From: Nitrospira defluvii
GTDB taxonomy: Bacteria > Nitrospirota > Nitrospiria > Nitrospirales > Nitrospiraceae
NCBI RefSeq assembly: GCF_905220995.1
Contig: NZ_CAJNBJ010000001.1
Span: forward strand, 806,001-870,000
DNA: 64,000 nucleotides
Direction of reading: 5' to 3'
Under the pieces are notes generated by a model. The model had not been told where the DNA came from, made no database searches, and saw nothing but the letters and a program-made list of their open reading frames with translations. A program made the position numbers and the translations under genes. The stretch's first letter is position 1. Each line of letters begins with the position of its first letter. This document shows positions 16,161 to 24,380 of this stretch, piece after piece.

Positions 16161-16366
16161 CGGGCACCTTCCGGCTGGGGAATTACCGGCCTGAGGCCGG
16201 CAGCCAGAATCCGTTCCAATTCCTCAATGGGAATCCGCACCGCTCGCACCGACGGCTTCACATAGGCAATCTGCCGCTTTAGGATGTACTTCCTGATGGT
16301 GCTTTCCTTGAGCCCTAACCGGTTCGCGGCTTCTCGAATGGTGATCAATTTTGTACTCGGGACCAT
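16157..16366 (-). CDS. Excisionase-like helix-turn-helix DNA-binding protein
   Basis: The ATG at 16366 follows AAGGAGGTG and opens 69 residues beginning MVPSTKLITIREAANRLGLK, with ESTIRKYILKRQI and VRIPIEELERIL. This is a MerR-like winged helix as in excisionases (Xis, AlpA, phage directionality factors) and plasmid DNA-binding helpers. It lies directly upstream of the Rep-like gene and overlaps it by four bases. In an element with a tyrosine integrase, it probably directs excision, though a role in replication control is possible. Confidence 0.75.
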   Translation of the reverse strand: MVPSTKLITIREAANRLGLKESTIRKYILKRQIAYVKPSVRAVRIPIEELERILAAGLRPVIPQPEGAR

Positions 16367-16568
16367 CGGGCACCTCCTTAAAGAATGGTTCAAAACTGAT
16401 CACGGCTGATATTGTTGAGCCGTGATTCTTCTTGACACCCATTAGCAACCCGGAGGTACACTTGCCAAACACATTCCGGTGAAATCGGCCCTTTCGCACG
16501 ACACATTTTTCGGTGGTGTTGGGATCAAGAAACTCAGGAGGGGTCGGCGTGAAAAAGGAGCCGAAGGC

Positions 16569-17234
16569 ATGAGCGCACAGGGGCACGCGGAACAGGACTT
16601 CCAAGTTGAGTATGAGAAGGCGATGGAGCGGATCCAGACGATGCCGGATGGCGCCGTGGGGTGGGTGCTCCGGTTTTTACAGACCGATCTGGAGGCTTTG
16701 ACGCCCACGGAATGGACGCTGGTAGCGTTTGAGGTCGCGGCCTTTGTCGATGAGACGGGGGAGCGCTATGGCGGGATGGTGGCCCCGGAAAGTGGCTGGA
16801 GCGTGGAGGGCGTGCCTCACGCGAAGAACTATCAGACGATACCCAGTCGCAAAGAAGCCCTGGACATTCAGGCTGCCGTCCTGGAGCACTTGGAGCTCTA
16901 TTGGCACGAAGGCTACACCGAGTTCACGTTTCCGCAGATGACGCTGGTCGTGGTGTCGCCGGGTGAGGGCTCTGACGAGGCCGGGACGGTCATCGTGAGT
17001 GCGAAACGCAAGGCGAAGGAGTTTGAATACCGGTTTATCCACCTCCTGGCCCACACGGGGGACTACATCCGGCGTTGTCCGGAATGCGCCACGATCTTTT
17101 TCGCGATCAGACGCGACCAGCTGTACTGTCAGCCCCGCTGTCAAAACCGCGTCGCGGCGAGAAAGTGGCGCGAGGCTCAGAAGACCGGAGAGCGAAAGGA
17201 GAGCCGCCGTGGCAAGAAAAGCGGGAAAGGATAG
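16569..17234 (+). CDS. CGNR-like zinc-finger protein of the element
   Basis: The ATG at 16569 has AAGGAG 8 nt upstream; 221 residues. The last 50 residues contain CPECATIFFAIRRDQLYCQPRC... (CxxC then CxxxC) followed by a basic helix, as in CGNR zinc fingers of bacterial regulators. The N-terminal part is acidic and helical (EYEKAMERIQTMPDGAVGWV). It lies immediately before the integrase and overlaps it by 26 bp, so both probably share a transcript on the plus strand. It may regulate the element. A GTG at 16479 is an alternative start. Confidence 0.55.
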   Translation: MSAQGHAEQDFQVEYEKAMERIQTMPDGAVGWVLRFLQTDLEALTPTEWTLVAFEVAAFVDETGERYGGMVAPESGWSVEGVPHAKNYQTIPSRKEALDIQAAVLEHLELYWHEGYTEFTFPQMTLVVVSPGEGSDEAGTVIVSAKRKAKEFEYRFIHLLAHTGDYIRRCPECATIFFAIRRDQLYCQPRCQNRVAARKWREAQKTGERKESRRGKKSGKG

Positions 17235-18423
17235 AGGGATTACCCAGAGGAAGGGCCGCAAAGGCTGGTGGGTACGTCTGTATGACAACGGGCGGGAGCG
17301 CTGGCACCGCTGTGATACCAAATCACAGGCCAAGGCATTGTATGGACGGCTAAAGGCCGACATTCGGGAAGGGACCTATTTCCCTGAAAAATTCGCCCCG
17401 CGCAAAGACATCACCCTCCGGGCTTGGATCAAACGCTACCTCGAAGGAACTGTGAACCGAAACAAAGCTGGCGAAGTACTCTATGGACGGCGCTGGTCCC
17501 TGCTTATCGGGAGTCGCCTAGTCACCCAGATTACGGTCGATGATCTCCGGCGGATTCAAGCCAGAATGCGCGCCAAGATGAAGGTGAATACGAAGGAACC
17601 GCAACGACTCTGGGCGGATGCCACGATCAACAGACATTTTGCCTTCCTTCGCCATGTGCTGATGCTAGCCGTCAAAGATGACAAACTGACCAAGAACCCG
17701 GTCTCCAGCCTTAAGTTCTTTCCTGAAGCCAACAGAACGCGGTTCCTGACGAGCGAGGAACTTGACCGACTGAAGGGCGTAATGCCCCCGGATGACTGGA
17801 AATTGGTCGCCTTCGCCGTCGAGACCGGGTTGAGACGTGGCGAGCAGTTCTCGCTCCGCTGGAATCAGGTCGATCTGGAGAACGAGGTCCTGACCCTGCC
17901 CATGCCGAAGGGAGGCAAAACCCGCCATGTACCCTTGAGCGAACGAGCCAAGACCATTCTGAGGTCATTTGACTCCTTTCTTCGGTCAGCCTGGGTGTTC
18001 CCAGGGTTAAAGGATGTGACTCACCCGATGGACAGCCGGGCTTTCCTTCGGCGTTCCTTTGAGCCTAGCCTGAGGCGAGCGGGGATCACTGGCGCGTGCT
18101 GGCATTCACTCCGACATACCGCAGCCAGCCGCCGTATCATGGCGGGGGTCGATCTCGTATCGGTGAAGGAGATCCTCGGGCATCGAGATATTGAGACGAC
18201 TATGCGGTACGCACACCTAGCGCCAGGACATCTTCGAGAAGCCGTGAATCGAGGCAGTCTGAGTGGAACCGTGACCAAAACCGTGACCGAGGAAGAAGAA
18301 GGACCGGAGGAAGAGATACAACCTGTTGATTATATGGTGCGCCCGGAGGGACTTGAACCCCCAACCCTCGGATCCGAAGTCCGATGCTCTATCCAATTGA
18401 GCTACGGGCGCGCGCCGGTATAA
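17209..18423 (+). CDS. int: Tyrosine recombinase (phage-type integrase)
   Basis: The GTG at 17209 has AAAGGAG 7 nt upstream and gives 404 residues. A DNA-binding N-terminal part (RKGRKGWWVRLYDNGRERWH) precedes a core-binding SAM-like domain and the catalytic domain with the canonical residues: ETGLRRGE (Arg), HSLRHTAASR (His-x-x-Arg), GHRDIETTMRYAHL (His and the nucleophile Tyr). It should recombine the 46-bp core sites. The C terminus runs through the tRNA gene (MVRPEGLEPPTLGSE), so it is encoded partly by the attachment site and ends in flanking chromosomal DNA at 18423. The gene overlaps the preceding zinc-finger gene. Confidence 0.92.
   Translation: MARKAGKDRGITQRKGRKGWWVRLYDNGRERWHRCDTKSQAKALYGRLKADIREGTYFPEKFAPRKDITLRAWIKRYLEGTVNRNKAGEVLYGRRWSLLIGSRLVTQITVDDLRRIQARMRAKMKVNTKEPQRLWADATINRHFAFLRHVLMLAVKDDKLTKNPVSSLKFFPEANRTRFLTSEELDRLKGVMPPDDWKLVAFAVETGLRRGEQFSLRWNQVDLENEVLTLPMPKGGKTRHVPLSERAKTILRSFDSFLRSAWVFPGLKDVTHPMDSRAFLRRSFEPSLRRAGITGACWHSLRHTAASRRIMAGVDLVSVKEILGHRDIETTMRYAHLAPGHLREAVNRGSLSGTVTKTVTEEEEGPEEEIQPVDYMVRPEGLEPPTLGSEVRCSIQLSYGRAPV
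18267..18290. repeat. Repeat pair near attR, possible integrase arm site
   Basis: AACCGTGACCAAAACCGTGA at 18267-18286 repeats the unit of the tandem array at 11086-11155 in the same orientation, 45 bp inside attR. It lies within the integrase coding sequence. Confidence 0.45.
18334..18379. repeat. attR, 3' half of tRNA-Arg
   Basis: 46 bp identical to 10916-10961. It covers the CCA end, the T arm and the anticodon stem of the tRNA gene on the minus strand, the usual target of tyrosine integrases. Confidence 0.9.
18335..18411 (-). tRNA. tRNA-Arg, anticodon TCG
   Basis: On the minus strand GCGCCCG pairs with CGGGCGC as acceptor stem, the D arm includes TAGCTCAATTGG, and the anticodon stem TCGGA/TCCGA closes the loop CTTCGGA with anticodon TCG (reads CGA). 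The T arm includes GGTTCAAGTCC, and CCA is encoded. The element's attachment site is its 3' half; the gene is intact. Confidence 0.95.
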
Positions 18424-18499
18424 GAACCACGTTACTGCAGGGATGTCAAGAAAGGCAGGACTCCCTCACCTACCATCAGGCCGACATGCGGCGGGAACT

Positions 18500-19018
18500 T
18501 CACCGACCAGCCTGACCGGATGTCAGCTGAAGAATGCGATCGGCCACTTGTGCCGAGGAGACTCCGTCTGTCTGCACCACATGGGTGGCGGCAGCCTGAT
18601 ACTTCGGGGTGCGCTCGCTCAACACCTCGCGGATTTCGTCCGTGAACGATTTCGTGCCGGTCAGCGACGGGCGCTGCGTATCACCGCCGATCCGGCGCGT
18701 AATGGTTTCGACGGTCGCGGTCAGCCAGATCAACGTGCCGGTCTTTCGCAGCGCCTCCACGTTCTCCGGCCGCAAAATAGCACCACCACCGGTATCGATG
18801 ATCAGCTGATCCTGCGCGGCCACATCTCGACACACCGCCGACTCCACATCGCGGAAATGGTCCCATCCGAATTGTTTGACGATTTCAGGGACGGAGAGAT
18901 TCGCCCGCTTGACGATCTCGGCATCGGTGGAGACGACGGTGCGCCCGAGTTTGCGGGCGAGAATCTTTCCGACCGTGCTCTTGCCGGTCCCACGATAGCC
19001 GATCAGGACGAGATTCAT
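18500..19018 (-). CDS. aroK: Shikimate kinase
   Basis: A 172-residue kinase. GYRGTGKST near the N terminus is the Walker A loop, then D33 region (VVSTDAEIV), the shikimate-binding arginine (FRDVESAVC) and IIDTGGGAI as the Walker B glycine-rich stretch. It phosphorylates shikimate with ATP in the chorismate pathway. It is followed, in genome order on the same strand, by aroE upstream at 19085, which supplies its substrate. Together with aroF, aroA, tyrA and pheA elsewhere in the window, most of the aromatic pathway is present. Confidence 0.95.
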   Translation of the reverse strand: MNLVLIGYRGTGKSTVGKILARKLGRTVVSTDAEIVKRANLSVPEIVKQFGWDHFRDVESAVCRDVAAQDQLIIDTGGGAILRPENVEALRKTGTLIWLTATVETITRRIGGDTQRPSLTGTKSFTDEIREVLSERTPKYQAAATHVVQTDGVSSAQVADRILQLTSGQAGR

Positions 19019-19084
19019 ACGAGGCTGCCTACCTGAGACAATGGGCCGGCAGCAGTACAGACGGGGGAGAGTCGTGCCGCCCTG

Positions 19085-19939
19085 TTAAACAAAACGAGAC
19101 TCCAGCACATGCCGCATGATGTCGACCGGCGCCGACTGTTTCGTCCACAGCTCAAACTGCATCACGGCTTGGTTGAGGAACATCTCTAAGCCTGGAATGG
19201 TTCGGCACCCTGCCGCCTTGGCCTCCTGCAGAAGTTTCGTCTCGCGCGGATTGTAGACGATATCCATCACCGTCAGTTCCGGCCTGAACAGATTGGCCGG
19301 AACGCAGGAGTCTCCGACCTGGGGCGACATGCCGACCGGCGTACAGTGAATCAACGTGCGGACATGCGGGACCCAGTTGCGGAGCATGTCCAGCGTCAGC
19401 GGACCGTCCTCAATCGGGACCCCGGTTTTGTCCCGCAGATCCCGCACCAGCCGCTGCCGTTCCCCCTCCTCGATCCCCAGGATGGTGAGACCGGCAATAT
19501 TGCTTCCGGTGGCGATCGCGAAGGCAATCGCACGCGCCGCACCACCAGAACCGAGTATCAGCACCCGATGCCCATCCAGCAGCGCGCCGCCTTCCTTCAA
19601 CGCGCGCAGAGCGCCCGAGGCGTCAGTGTTATAGCCCTTGAGCCGCCCGTCCTCGACCACGATGGTATTGATGGCGCCGATGTGTTTGGCCGTCGGTTCC
19701 ACCTCGTCCAGGAAGGGAATCGCCGCCACCTTGTGTGGGATCGTCACACTGAACCCGCGGGCGTTTCCCAGCGCCCGAATGCCTTTGATCGCATCGCCGA
19801 GCGCTTCTACGCGAAAGGCCAGATACACGAGATCGAGCCCCAGTTTCTGAAAGGCCGCATTGTGAATCGCCGGTGAGAGGGAATGCTCAACCGGATTTCC
19901 GAGAATGCCGCACCATTGGGTGTGAGTGGTAATGTCCAT
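19085..19939 (-). CDS. aroE: Shikimate dehydrogenase
   Basis: A 284-residue enzyme. The N-terminal domain has SLSPAIHNAAFQKLGL (shikimate binding) and VTIPHKVAAI with the catalytic Lys; the C-terminal Rossmann domain has LGSGGAARAIAFAI for NADP. It reduces 3-dehydroshikimate to shikimate. It lies directly upstream of aroK on the same strand and after an SDR gene, so the series trmI-SDR-aroE-aroK is likely an operon. Length is normal for the family. Confidence 0.95.
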   Translation of the reverse strand: MDITTHTQWCGILGNPVEHSLSPAIHNAAFQKLGLDLVYLAFRVEALGDAIKGIRALGNARGFSVTIPHKVAAIPFLDEVEPTAKHIGAINTIVVEDGRLKGYNTDASGALRALKEGGALLDGHRVLILGSGGAARAIAFAIATGSNIAGLTILGIEEGERQRLVRDLRDKTGVPIEDGPLTLDMLRNWVPHVRTLIHCTPVGMSPQVGDSCVPANLFRPELTVMDIVYNPRETKLLQEAKAAGCRTIPGLEMFLNQAVMQFELWTKQSAPVDIMRHVLESRFV

Positions 19940-20001
19940 GCCAGCAGGTCCTACGTCATGCGCAATCGCGGGCAGTCGTCGCGTTCAATGCGCGCACCAC
20001 C

Positions 20002-20763
20002 CTAACCCTTGTGAATGGTCATGCCCCCGTCGATCGGGAACGTTCCGCCGGTGACCCAGGTCGACTCGTCGGAGGCCAGGTACAGCACCATCTTGGCGAC
20101 TTCCTCGGGCTTACCGGGCCGCCGGATGGCATACTGCGCCATGATGGGCTCCAGGCTGGCCGGATCAGCCATCAACGGCGCCGCCATCGGTGTGTCGACC
20201 AAACCGGGGTTCACCGCATTACAGCGAATGTGATCCTGGGCATAATCGACGGCCAAGGATCGGGTCAATGCATCCAACCCGCCTTTCGACGCTGCGTAGG
20301 CCGACAATCCGCGAATCCCGACCAAGCTGGCGACGGTGGAAATGTTGATGATCGACCCGCCGCCGCTCTTGATCAGCTCGGGAAGTGCGGCTCGCGTCAT
20401 GCGGAACACGCCAGTCAGGTTAATGTCCAACACGTTCGCCCATGTGGCATCGTCCATTTCGTGGAGCCGCTTCCCAAAATCGCCGATCCCGGCATTGTTC
20501 ACCAGAATATGCAGTTTGCCGAATGTGCGCGTGGCCTGTGCGACCACCTCTTTGACATGGGCTTCATCGGTGACGGAGCCGGCCACAGCCAGCGCTCGCC
20601 CGCCATTGACGCCGATCCCCTTGACGACCCGGTCGAGTTCCTCTTTCCTGCGGCCGGTCACGACCACCTGCGCGCCTTCATCCGCAAACAATTTGGCAAT
20701 GGCCTCTCCGATACCCGCATTGCCTCCGGTGATGATGGCCACTTTTCCCTGTAACCGATTCAT
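20002..20763 (-). CDS. Short-chain dehydrogenase/reductase
   Basis: A 253-residue SDR. TGGNAGIGEAIAK is the NAD(P)-binding TGxxxGxG motif, NNAG at the structural site, and SAYAASKGG carries the catalytic Tyr-x-x-x-Lys with Ser upstream (INISTVAS). The exact substrate cannot be given; fabG-like or sugar/alcohol SDR are both possible. Its ATG overlaps the stop of trmI (ATGA) and it is followed by aroE. Confidence 0.88.
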   Translation of the reverse strand: MNRLQGKVAIITGGNAGIGEAIAKLFADEGAQVVVTGRRKEELDRVVKGIGVNGGRALAVAGSVTDEAHVKEVVAQATRTFGKLHILVNNAGIGDFGKRLHEMDDATWANVLDINLTGVFRMTRAALPELIKSGGGSIINISTVASLVGIRGLSAYAASKGGLDALTRSLAVDYAQDHIRCNAVNPGLVDTPMAAPLMADPASLEPIMAQYAIRRPGKPEEVAKMVLYLASDESTWVTGGTFPIDGGMTIHKG

Positions 20764-21638
20764 GCCGTTGCGTCCTCCCCCTCGCGCTCGTCCTCACCCG
20801 CTTCTGCAGCGGCTTCCGTCTCCACCGTTCTCTGCGGACGGGACCACCAGCCCTCTTCCACCTTCCGCGCGACGGTCAAAAAACCCGAATGGGCGACCAT
20901 CCGGTGATCGGGCCGCACGCTCCGCCCCTGAATCGACCACGTTCGCAGCAGGGTCTCGAATGTTTCGATCATGCCGAACACCGACGTGCGTTCCAGCGCG
21001 TCGACGGTCTGCATCACCTGCGGCACCGTGGGCACAAAACTCAAATAGATACCGCCGGAGCGCAACACCTTGGCTGCATGAGGCACCACCTGCCAGGGCT
21101 CGGGCAAATCCAACACGAGGCGATCGAACGGCCGCCCGTCTTCCAGGAGGTCGATGCCCTCATAGGCATTCTTTCGCATCGGCATCAAGGTGGACACCGG
21201 CCCCATGTACCGTTCGATATTCGTCAACGCGGTCCGCGCAAAGTCTTCCCTCGCCTCATAGGTCACGACCAGTCCCGTCGGACCGACCGCGCGCAACAAG
21301 GCCATCGTGAGTGCTCCCGACCCGGTGCCGGCCTCGAAGACCCGGGCGCCGGGATAGACGTCCGCCCACATCGGAATCAATGACAGATCTTTCGGGTAGA
21401 GCACCTGCGCCCCGCGGGGCATTTTCAGGACATACTCGCCGAAGGTCGGCCGCAAGGCCAGAAATCGCTTCCCCTTCGAGAGGGTCACGATCGAGCCGTC
21501 AGGCTTCCCGATCAACTCATCATGGGGAATGGTTTCGCCACTGAAGTGATAGATCTCTCCGGCTTTTAACGTCAGGGCATACTGCCGCCCCTTCTTGTCC
21601 ACCAGATGGACACGCTCTCCGTTTTGCAGTTGTAACAT
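20760..21638 (-). CDS. trmI: tRNA (adenine-58-N1)-methyltransferase
   Basis: A 292-residue protein of the TrmI/Gcd14 family. The N-terminal barrel (GERVHLVDKKGRQYALTLKA) is followed by a Rossmann methyltransferase domain with EAGTGSGALTMALL as the SAM site and LDLPEPW near the catalytic region. It methylates N1 of A58 in the T loop of tRNA, in Bacteria as a homotetramer. Length and domain order are normal; the acidic C-terminal tail (from ETEAAAEAGEDE) is an extra. First gene of a minus-strand operon. Confidence 0.9.
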   Translation of the reverse strand: MLQLQNGERVHLVDKKGRQYALTLKAGEIYHFSGETIPHDELIGKPDGSIVTLSKGKRFLALRPTFGEYVLKMPRGAQVLYPKDLSLIPMWADVYPGARVFEAGTGSGALTMALLRAVGPTGLVVTYEAREDFARTALTNIERYMGPVSTLMPMRKNAYEGIDLLEDGRPFDRLVLDLPEPWQVVPHAAKVLRSGGIYLSFVPTVPQVMQTVDALERTSVFGMIETFETLLRTWSIQGRSVRPDHRMVAHSGFLTVARKVEEGWWSRPQRTVETEAAAEAGEDEREGEDATA

Positions 21639-21713
21639 GGGAGGGCATTCTATGGGACTGCCGACGGGTTTTCAACCAAACCGCCACGACCGAATGCCAG
21701 GCTGCCGGCCCAC

Positions 21714-21741
21714 TTGACACTTCAGCGATTGTCCCTATCTC
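21714..21741 (+). promoter_or_regulatory. Promoter candidate for the sigma factor gene
   Basis: Perfect -35 box TTGACA at 21714-21719, followed after 16 bases by TATCTC as a weak -10 box (21736-21741). About 170 bp of leader would follow. The rest of 21639-21918 shows no gene. Confidence 0.4.
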
Positions 21742-21918
21742 CCTATGAAAGTGAATCTAACCAGTGTCTGCGTCCGTATTACTAGCAACGGGGATGAGGA
21801 GAAGCGCGCGGTCGAATCCTTTTTTTCCCCTCTGGTCTCTAACATAGTAAGACACGAGTCGGTTCCTTCACTGGTCCCATAACCAACCTCCCCACCTCGG
21901 GGAAGAGGGGTGACGAGA

Positions 21919-23172
21919 ATGAAACACGCATCGGTGATTCAAGACGATACAGAGCCGTCGGTGACAGTGGCGGTCGACCCGGACGCTGATGACCCCGAAG
22001 CCAGCACCCTGATGGATAGCATTGCCCAGGATGAGCAGCCAGAGGTCGATGCCGAGGTCCAGGAGCCTGAGCGACCTTCGCGTTCAGCATCCTCCCCGTT
22101 TCTGCTGGAGTCCCTGTACTTCCGTTCTTTCGGCGAGCGTGGACTCCTGGAGCGGGATGAAGAGATTGCCTTGGCCAAACAACTCGACCTCGGCACCAGG
22201 CAGATTCGCCAGGCGCTCCAGCAAGCCGTCAAACTGTGTGGTCGCCTGAAACGAACCGATCATGTCACCGAACACCTGCAGACGCTCCAGACAGTGCGTC
22301 GTTTGAGCGGCTTGTCCGCCACTGCGCTCAACCAGGCTGACGAAGCGCTGACCCATTTGCAGCTCGACAGTACTGCCGGCGGAAAGGTGCCGGCGGCCGT
22401 GAGAAAGGAGTTGGAAACCTGCCTCGCGCAACTGCGCGCTTCCCGCGTCACGTTGGAGACCGCGAAGGATGAGTTGGTGCGCTGCAATCTTCGTTTGGTC
22501 GTCAATGTCGCCAAACACTACACCGGCCGCGGCCTGACCTTGCTCGATCTCGTCCAGGAGGGCAATATCGGGCTGATGAAGGCTGCCGAACGGTACCAAC
22601 ACCGGAAAGGGTTCAAGTTCAGCACCTATGCCACGTGGTGGATCCGACAGGGCATTACTCGCGCGCTGGCCGACCAGGCACGGACGATCAGAATTCCTGT
22701 GCACCAGACGGAAGCGTCAAACCGGATTTTGCGGGCCTCACGCCGGCTGGTGCAGCAGTTGGGGCGCCAGCCTCGACTCGAGGAAGTCGCGCTGTCCATG
22801 CGGATGCGCCCCGATCGGCTACAGGAAACTATCCAGGCCTTCCAGGAGCCGGTCGCACTTGAGCACCAGGTGGGCGATGGCGGCACGGAATTCGGCGAGC
22901 TCCTGCCGGATCAGCAGGCGGTTCCACCGGACGCCCACGTGAACCGCACGGAAATGACTCGTGAAATGGACCGGATCCTGGGAACGCTGACTCCGAGAGA
23001 ACAGACCGTGATCCGGCTGCGGTTCGGCATCGGCCAAGATCAGGCGCGGACACTGGAACAAGTCGGGCAGGAGCTGTCAGTCACCCGTGAACGGATCCGG
23101 CAAATCGAGGCCAAGGCGCTCAAGAAACTCAAGAGCCCGATGGTGAAAGAAATGTTCGCGGCGCTCAAGTAG
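21919..23172 (+). CDS. RNA polymerase sigma factor (RpoD/RpoS-like, group 2)
   Basis: A 417-residue sigma-70 family protein. It lacks a large region 1.1; after an acidic start there is region 1.2 (LYFRSFGERGLLERDEEI), the non-conserved region, region 2 (NLRLVVNVAKHYTGRGL and DLVQEGNIGLMKAAERYQ), 2.4 (YATWWIRQGITRALADQART), region 3 and region 4 (LTPREQTVIRLRFGIGQ with the helix-turn-helix VTRERIRQIEAKALKKL). Near identity in 2.4 and 4.2 with primary sigma factors means it recognises -35/-10 promoters; it is probably an alternative housekeeping-type sigma. I chose ATG 21919 (GTG at 21910 possible). A terminator follows. Confidence 0.92.
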   Translation: MKHASVIQDDTEPSVTVAVDPDADDPEASTLMDSIAQDEQPEVDAEVQEPERPSRSASSPFLLESLYFRSFGERGLLERDEEIALAKQLDLGTRQIRQALQQAVKLCGRLKRTDHVTEHLQTLQTVRRLSGLSATALNQADEALTHLQLDSTAGGKVPAAVRKELETCLAQLRASRVTLETAKDELVRCNLRLVVNVAKHYTGRGLTLLDLVQEGNIGLMKAAERYQHRKGFKFSTYATWWIRQGITRALADQARTIRIPVHQTEASNRILRASRRLVQQLGRQPRLEEVALSMRMRPDRLQETIQAFQEPVALEHQVGDGGTEFGELLPDQQAVPPDAHVNRTEMTREMDRILGTLTPREQTVIRLRFGIGQDQARTLEQVGQELSVTRERIRQIEAKALKKLKSPMVKEMFAALK

Positions 23173-23205
23173 TCCTGACCGGAACAGAGCCGCGAGGTGT
23201 GAGGG

Positions 23206-23240
23206 ACGGGCGAGGCAAGGAGCCTCGCCCGTGCTGTTTT
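23206..23240 (+). terminator. Rho-independent terminator after the sigma factor gene
   Basis: Perfect 11-bp stem ACGGGCGAGGC / GCCTCGCCCGT (23206-23216 and 23222-23232), loop AAGGA, followed by GCTGTTTTCT. Confidence 0.85.
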
Positions 23241-23304
23241 CTGCGATCTTTCGCCATGCCGTTCATTGTGAGAGAATGTCTGCACGGAGGATCGCTAGCC
23301 CCTT

Positions 23305-24378
23305 ATGGTGACAGACGCCTATAGCCGCGACGCGGCCTTCGGGCCAACCTGGACTCGATGGCAGACCTGGCCTCTTCTCGCACTTCTCCTCTTCATCTTG
23401 AACCCAGCCGCCTACGGCGCAGAGCGGCAAGGCAGCAACACCCCACTCACGGAACTTTCTGTTCCCGCCGTCGTGACCAAGGTCCGCCCTTCGGTCGTGA
23501 CGGTGTTGACCAGGGGCATCCCCCAAGGCGGCTCACAACATGGCGCACCCTCCGGGTCCGGTTCCGGTATCATTCTGGACGCCGGCGGATACATCCTGAC
23601 GAACAATCATTTGGTGCAAGGTGTGACCAGCGTGGTCGTGGGACTCTCGACAGGCCGACTCACACCCGGCCGTGTTGTGGCCCGCGATTTTCTGCTGGAC
23701 CTGGCGCTCGTTCGAATCACCGCCCCAGATCTGGTGCCGGCGGAGTTCAGCAGCCGGAGCAGCTTCGAAATCGGAGAAACCGTGATTGCCATCGGCAACC
23801 CGTTAGCCCTGAAGGGTGGTTCCACCGTCACGGTAGGGGTCATCAGCGCGCTCGAACGTTCCGTCCTCACCCCGGAAGGGGAAACCCTTTACGATCTCCT
23901 CCAAACCGACGCGGCGATCAACCCCGGGAATAGCGGCGGCCCGCTGGTCGACCGATTCGGCCAGGTCGTCGGGATCAACGTGGCCATCGCCCCCTCAGCC
24001 CAAGCCATTAGTTACGCCATCGCCATCGAGGCCGTGACACCACATATCGACTCGATGATCGCGCGCGGATCTGTCTCGCGGCCGGATCTCGGCCTGATCC
24101 CGATCACCATTACGCCCAGCATTGCTGCCAGTTTTGACCTGGAAAGTGATCGAGGTATCCTCGCCTTGCAAGTCGATCCGTCCAAACCGGCCGGACAAGC
24201 CGGCTTGCAGTCGGGCGACGTGGTGACGGCGATCGATAACCGCCCGCTCTACAATATGGGTGATTTCTGGCATGCCGTGACTCACGCGAATGAGCACATG
24301 GCCTTTCAAGTCGCCACGCAAGGCAAAGCCGGAACGGCAACCATAACGGTGTCACGACCGAGTCTGTCACGGCCCTAA
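23305..24378 (+). CDS. HtrA/DegP-like serine protease with PDZ domain
   Basis: A 357-residue secreted protease (S1C family). A hydrophobic segment (PLLALLLFILNPAAYG) acts as signal or anchor. The trypsin-like domain has the triad as TNNHLV, LLDLALVR and NPGNSGGP; a C-terminal PDZ domain (DRGILALQVDPSKPAGQAGL) follows. It degrades or refolds misfolded envelope proteins in the periplasm. It is downstream of the sigma factor and 2 bp before lipB. Single PDZ domain makes it DegS-like in size. Confidence 0.9.
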   Translation: MVTDAYSRDAAFGPTWTRWQTWPLLALLLFILNPAAYGAERQGSNTPLTELSVPAVVTKVRPSVVTVLTRGIPQGGSQHGAPSGSGSGIILDAGGYILTNNHLVQGVTSVVVGLSTGRLTPGRVVARDFLLDLALVRITAPDLVPAEFSSRSSFEIGETVIAIGNPLALKGGSTVTVGVISALERSVLTPEGETLYDLLQTDAAINPGNSGGPLVDRFGQVVGINVAIAPSAQAISYAIAIEAVTPHIDSMIARGSVSRPDLGLIPITITPSIAASFDLESDRGILALQVDPSKPAGQAGLQSGDVVTAIDNRPLYNMGDFWHAVTHANEHMAFQVATQGKAGTATITVSRPSLSRP

Positions 24379-24380
24379 CC

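Larger units (their letters stand above)
10916..18379. mobile_element. Integrative element inserted in tRNA-Arg(TCG), about 7.5 kb
   Basis: A perfect 46-bp direct repeat (10916-10961 and 18334-18379) bounds the element. The right copy is the 3' half of an intact tRNA-Arg gene; the left copy is a displaced duplicate. Inside lie a tyrosine integrase next to the tRNA, an excisionase-like helix-turn-helix protein, a replication-initiator-like gene with an internal stop, a CGNR-like zinc-finger protein and a Cys-rich protein. A cargo of four genes (11278-14553) is clearly AT-richer than the flanks, a sign of separate origin. There are no structural phage genes and no conjugation genes, so it would move as a satellite or plasmid-like integrative element. 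Confidence 0.88.
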
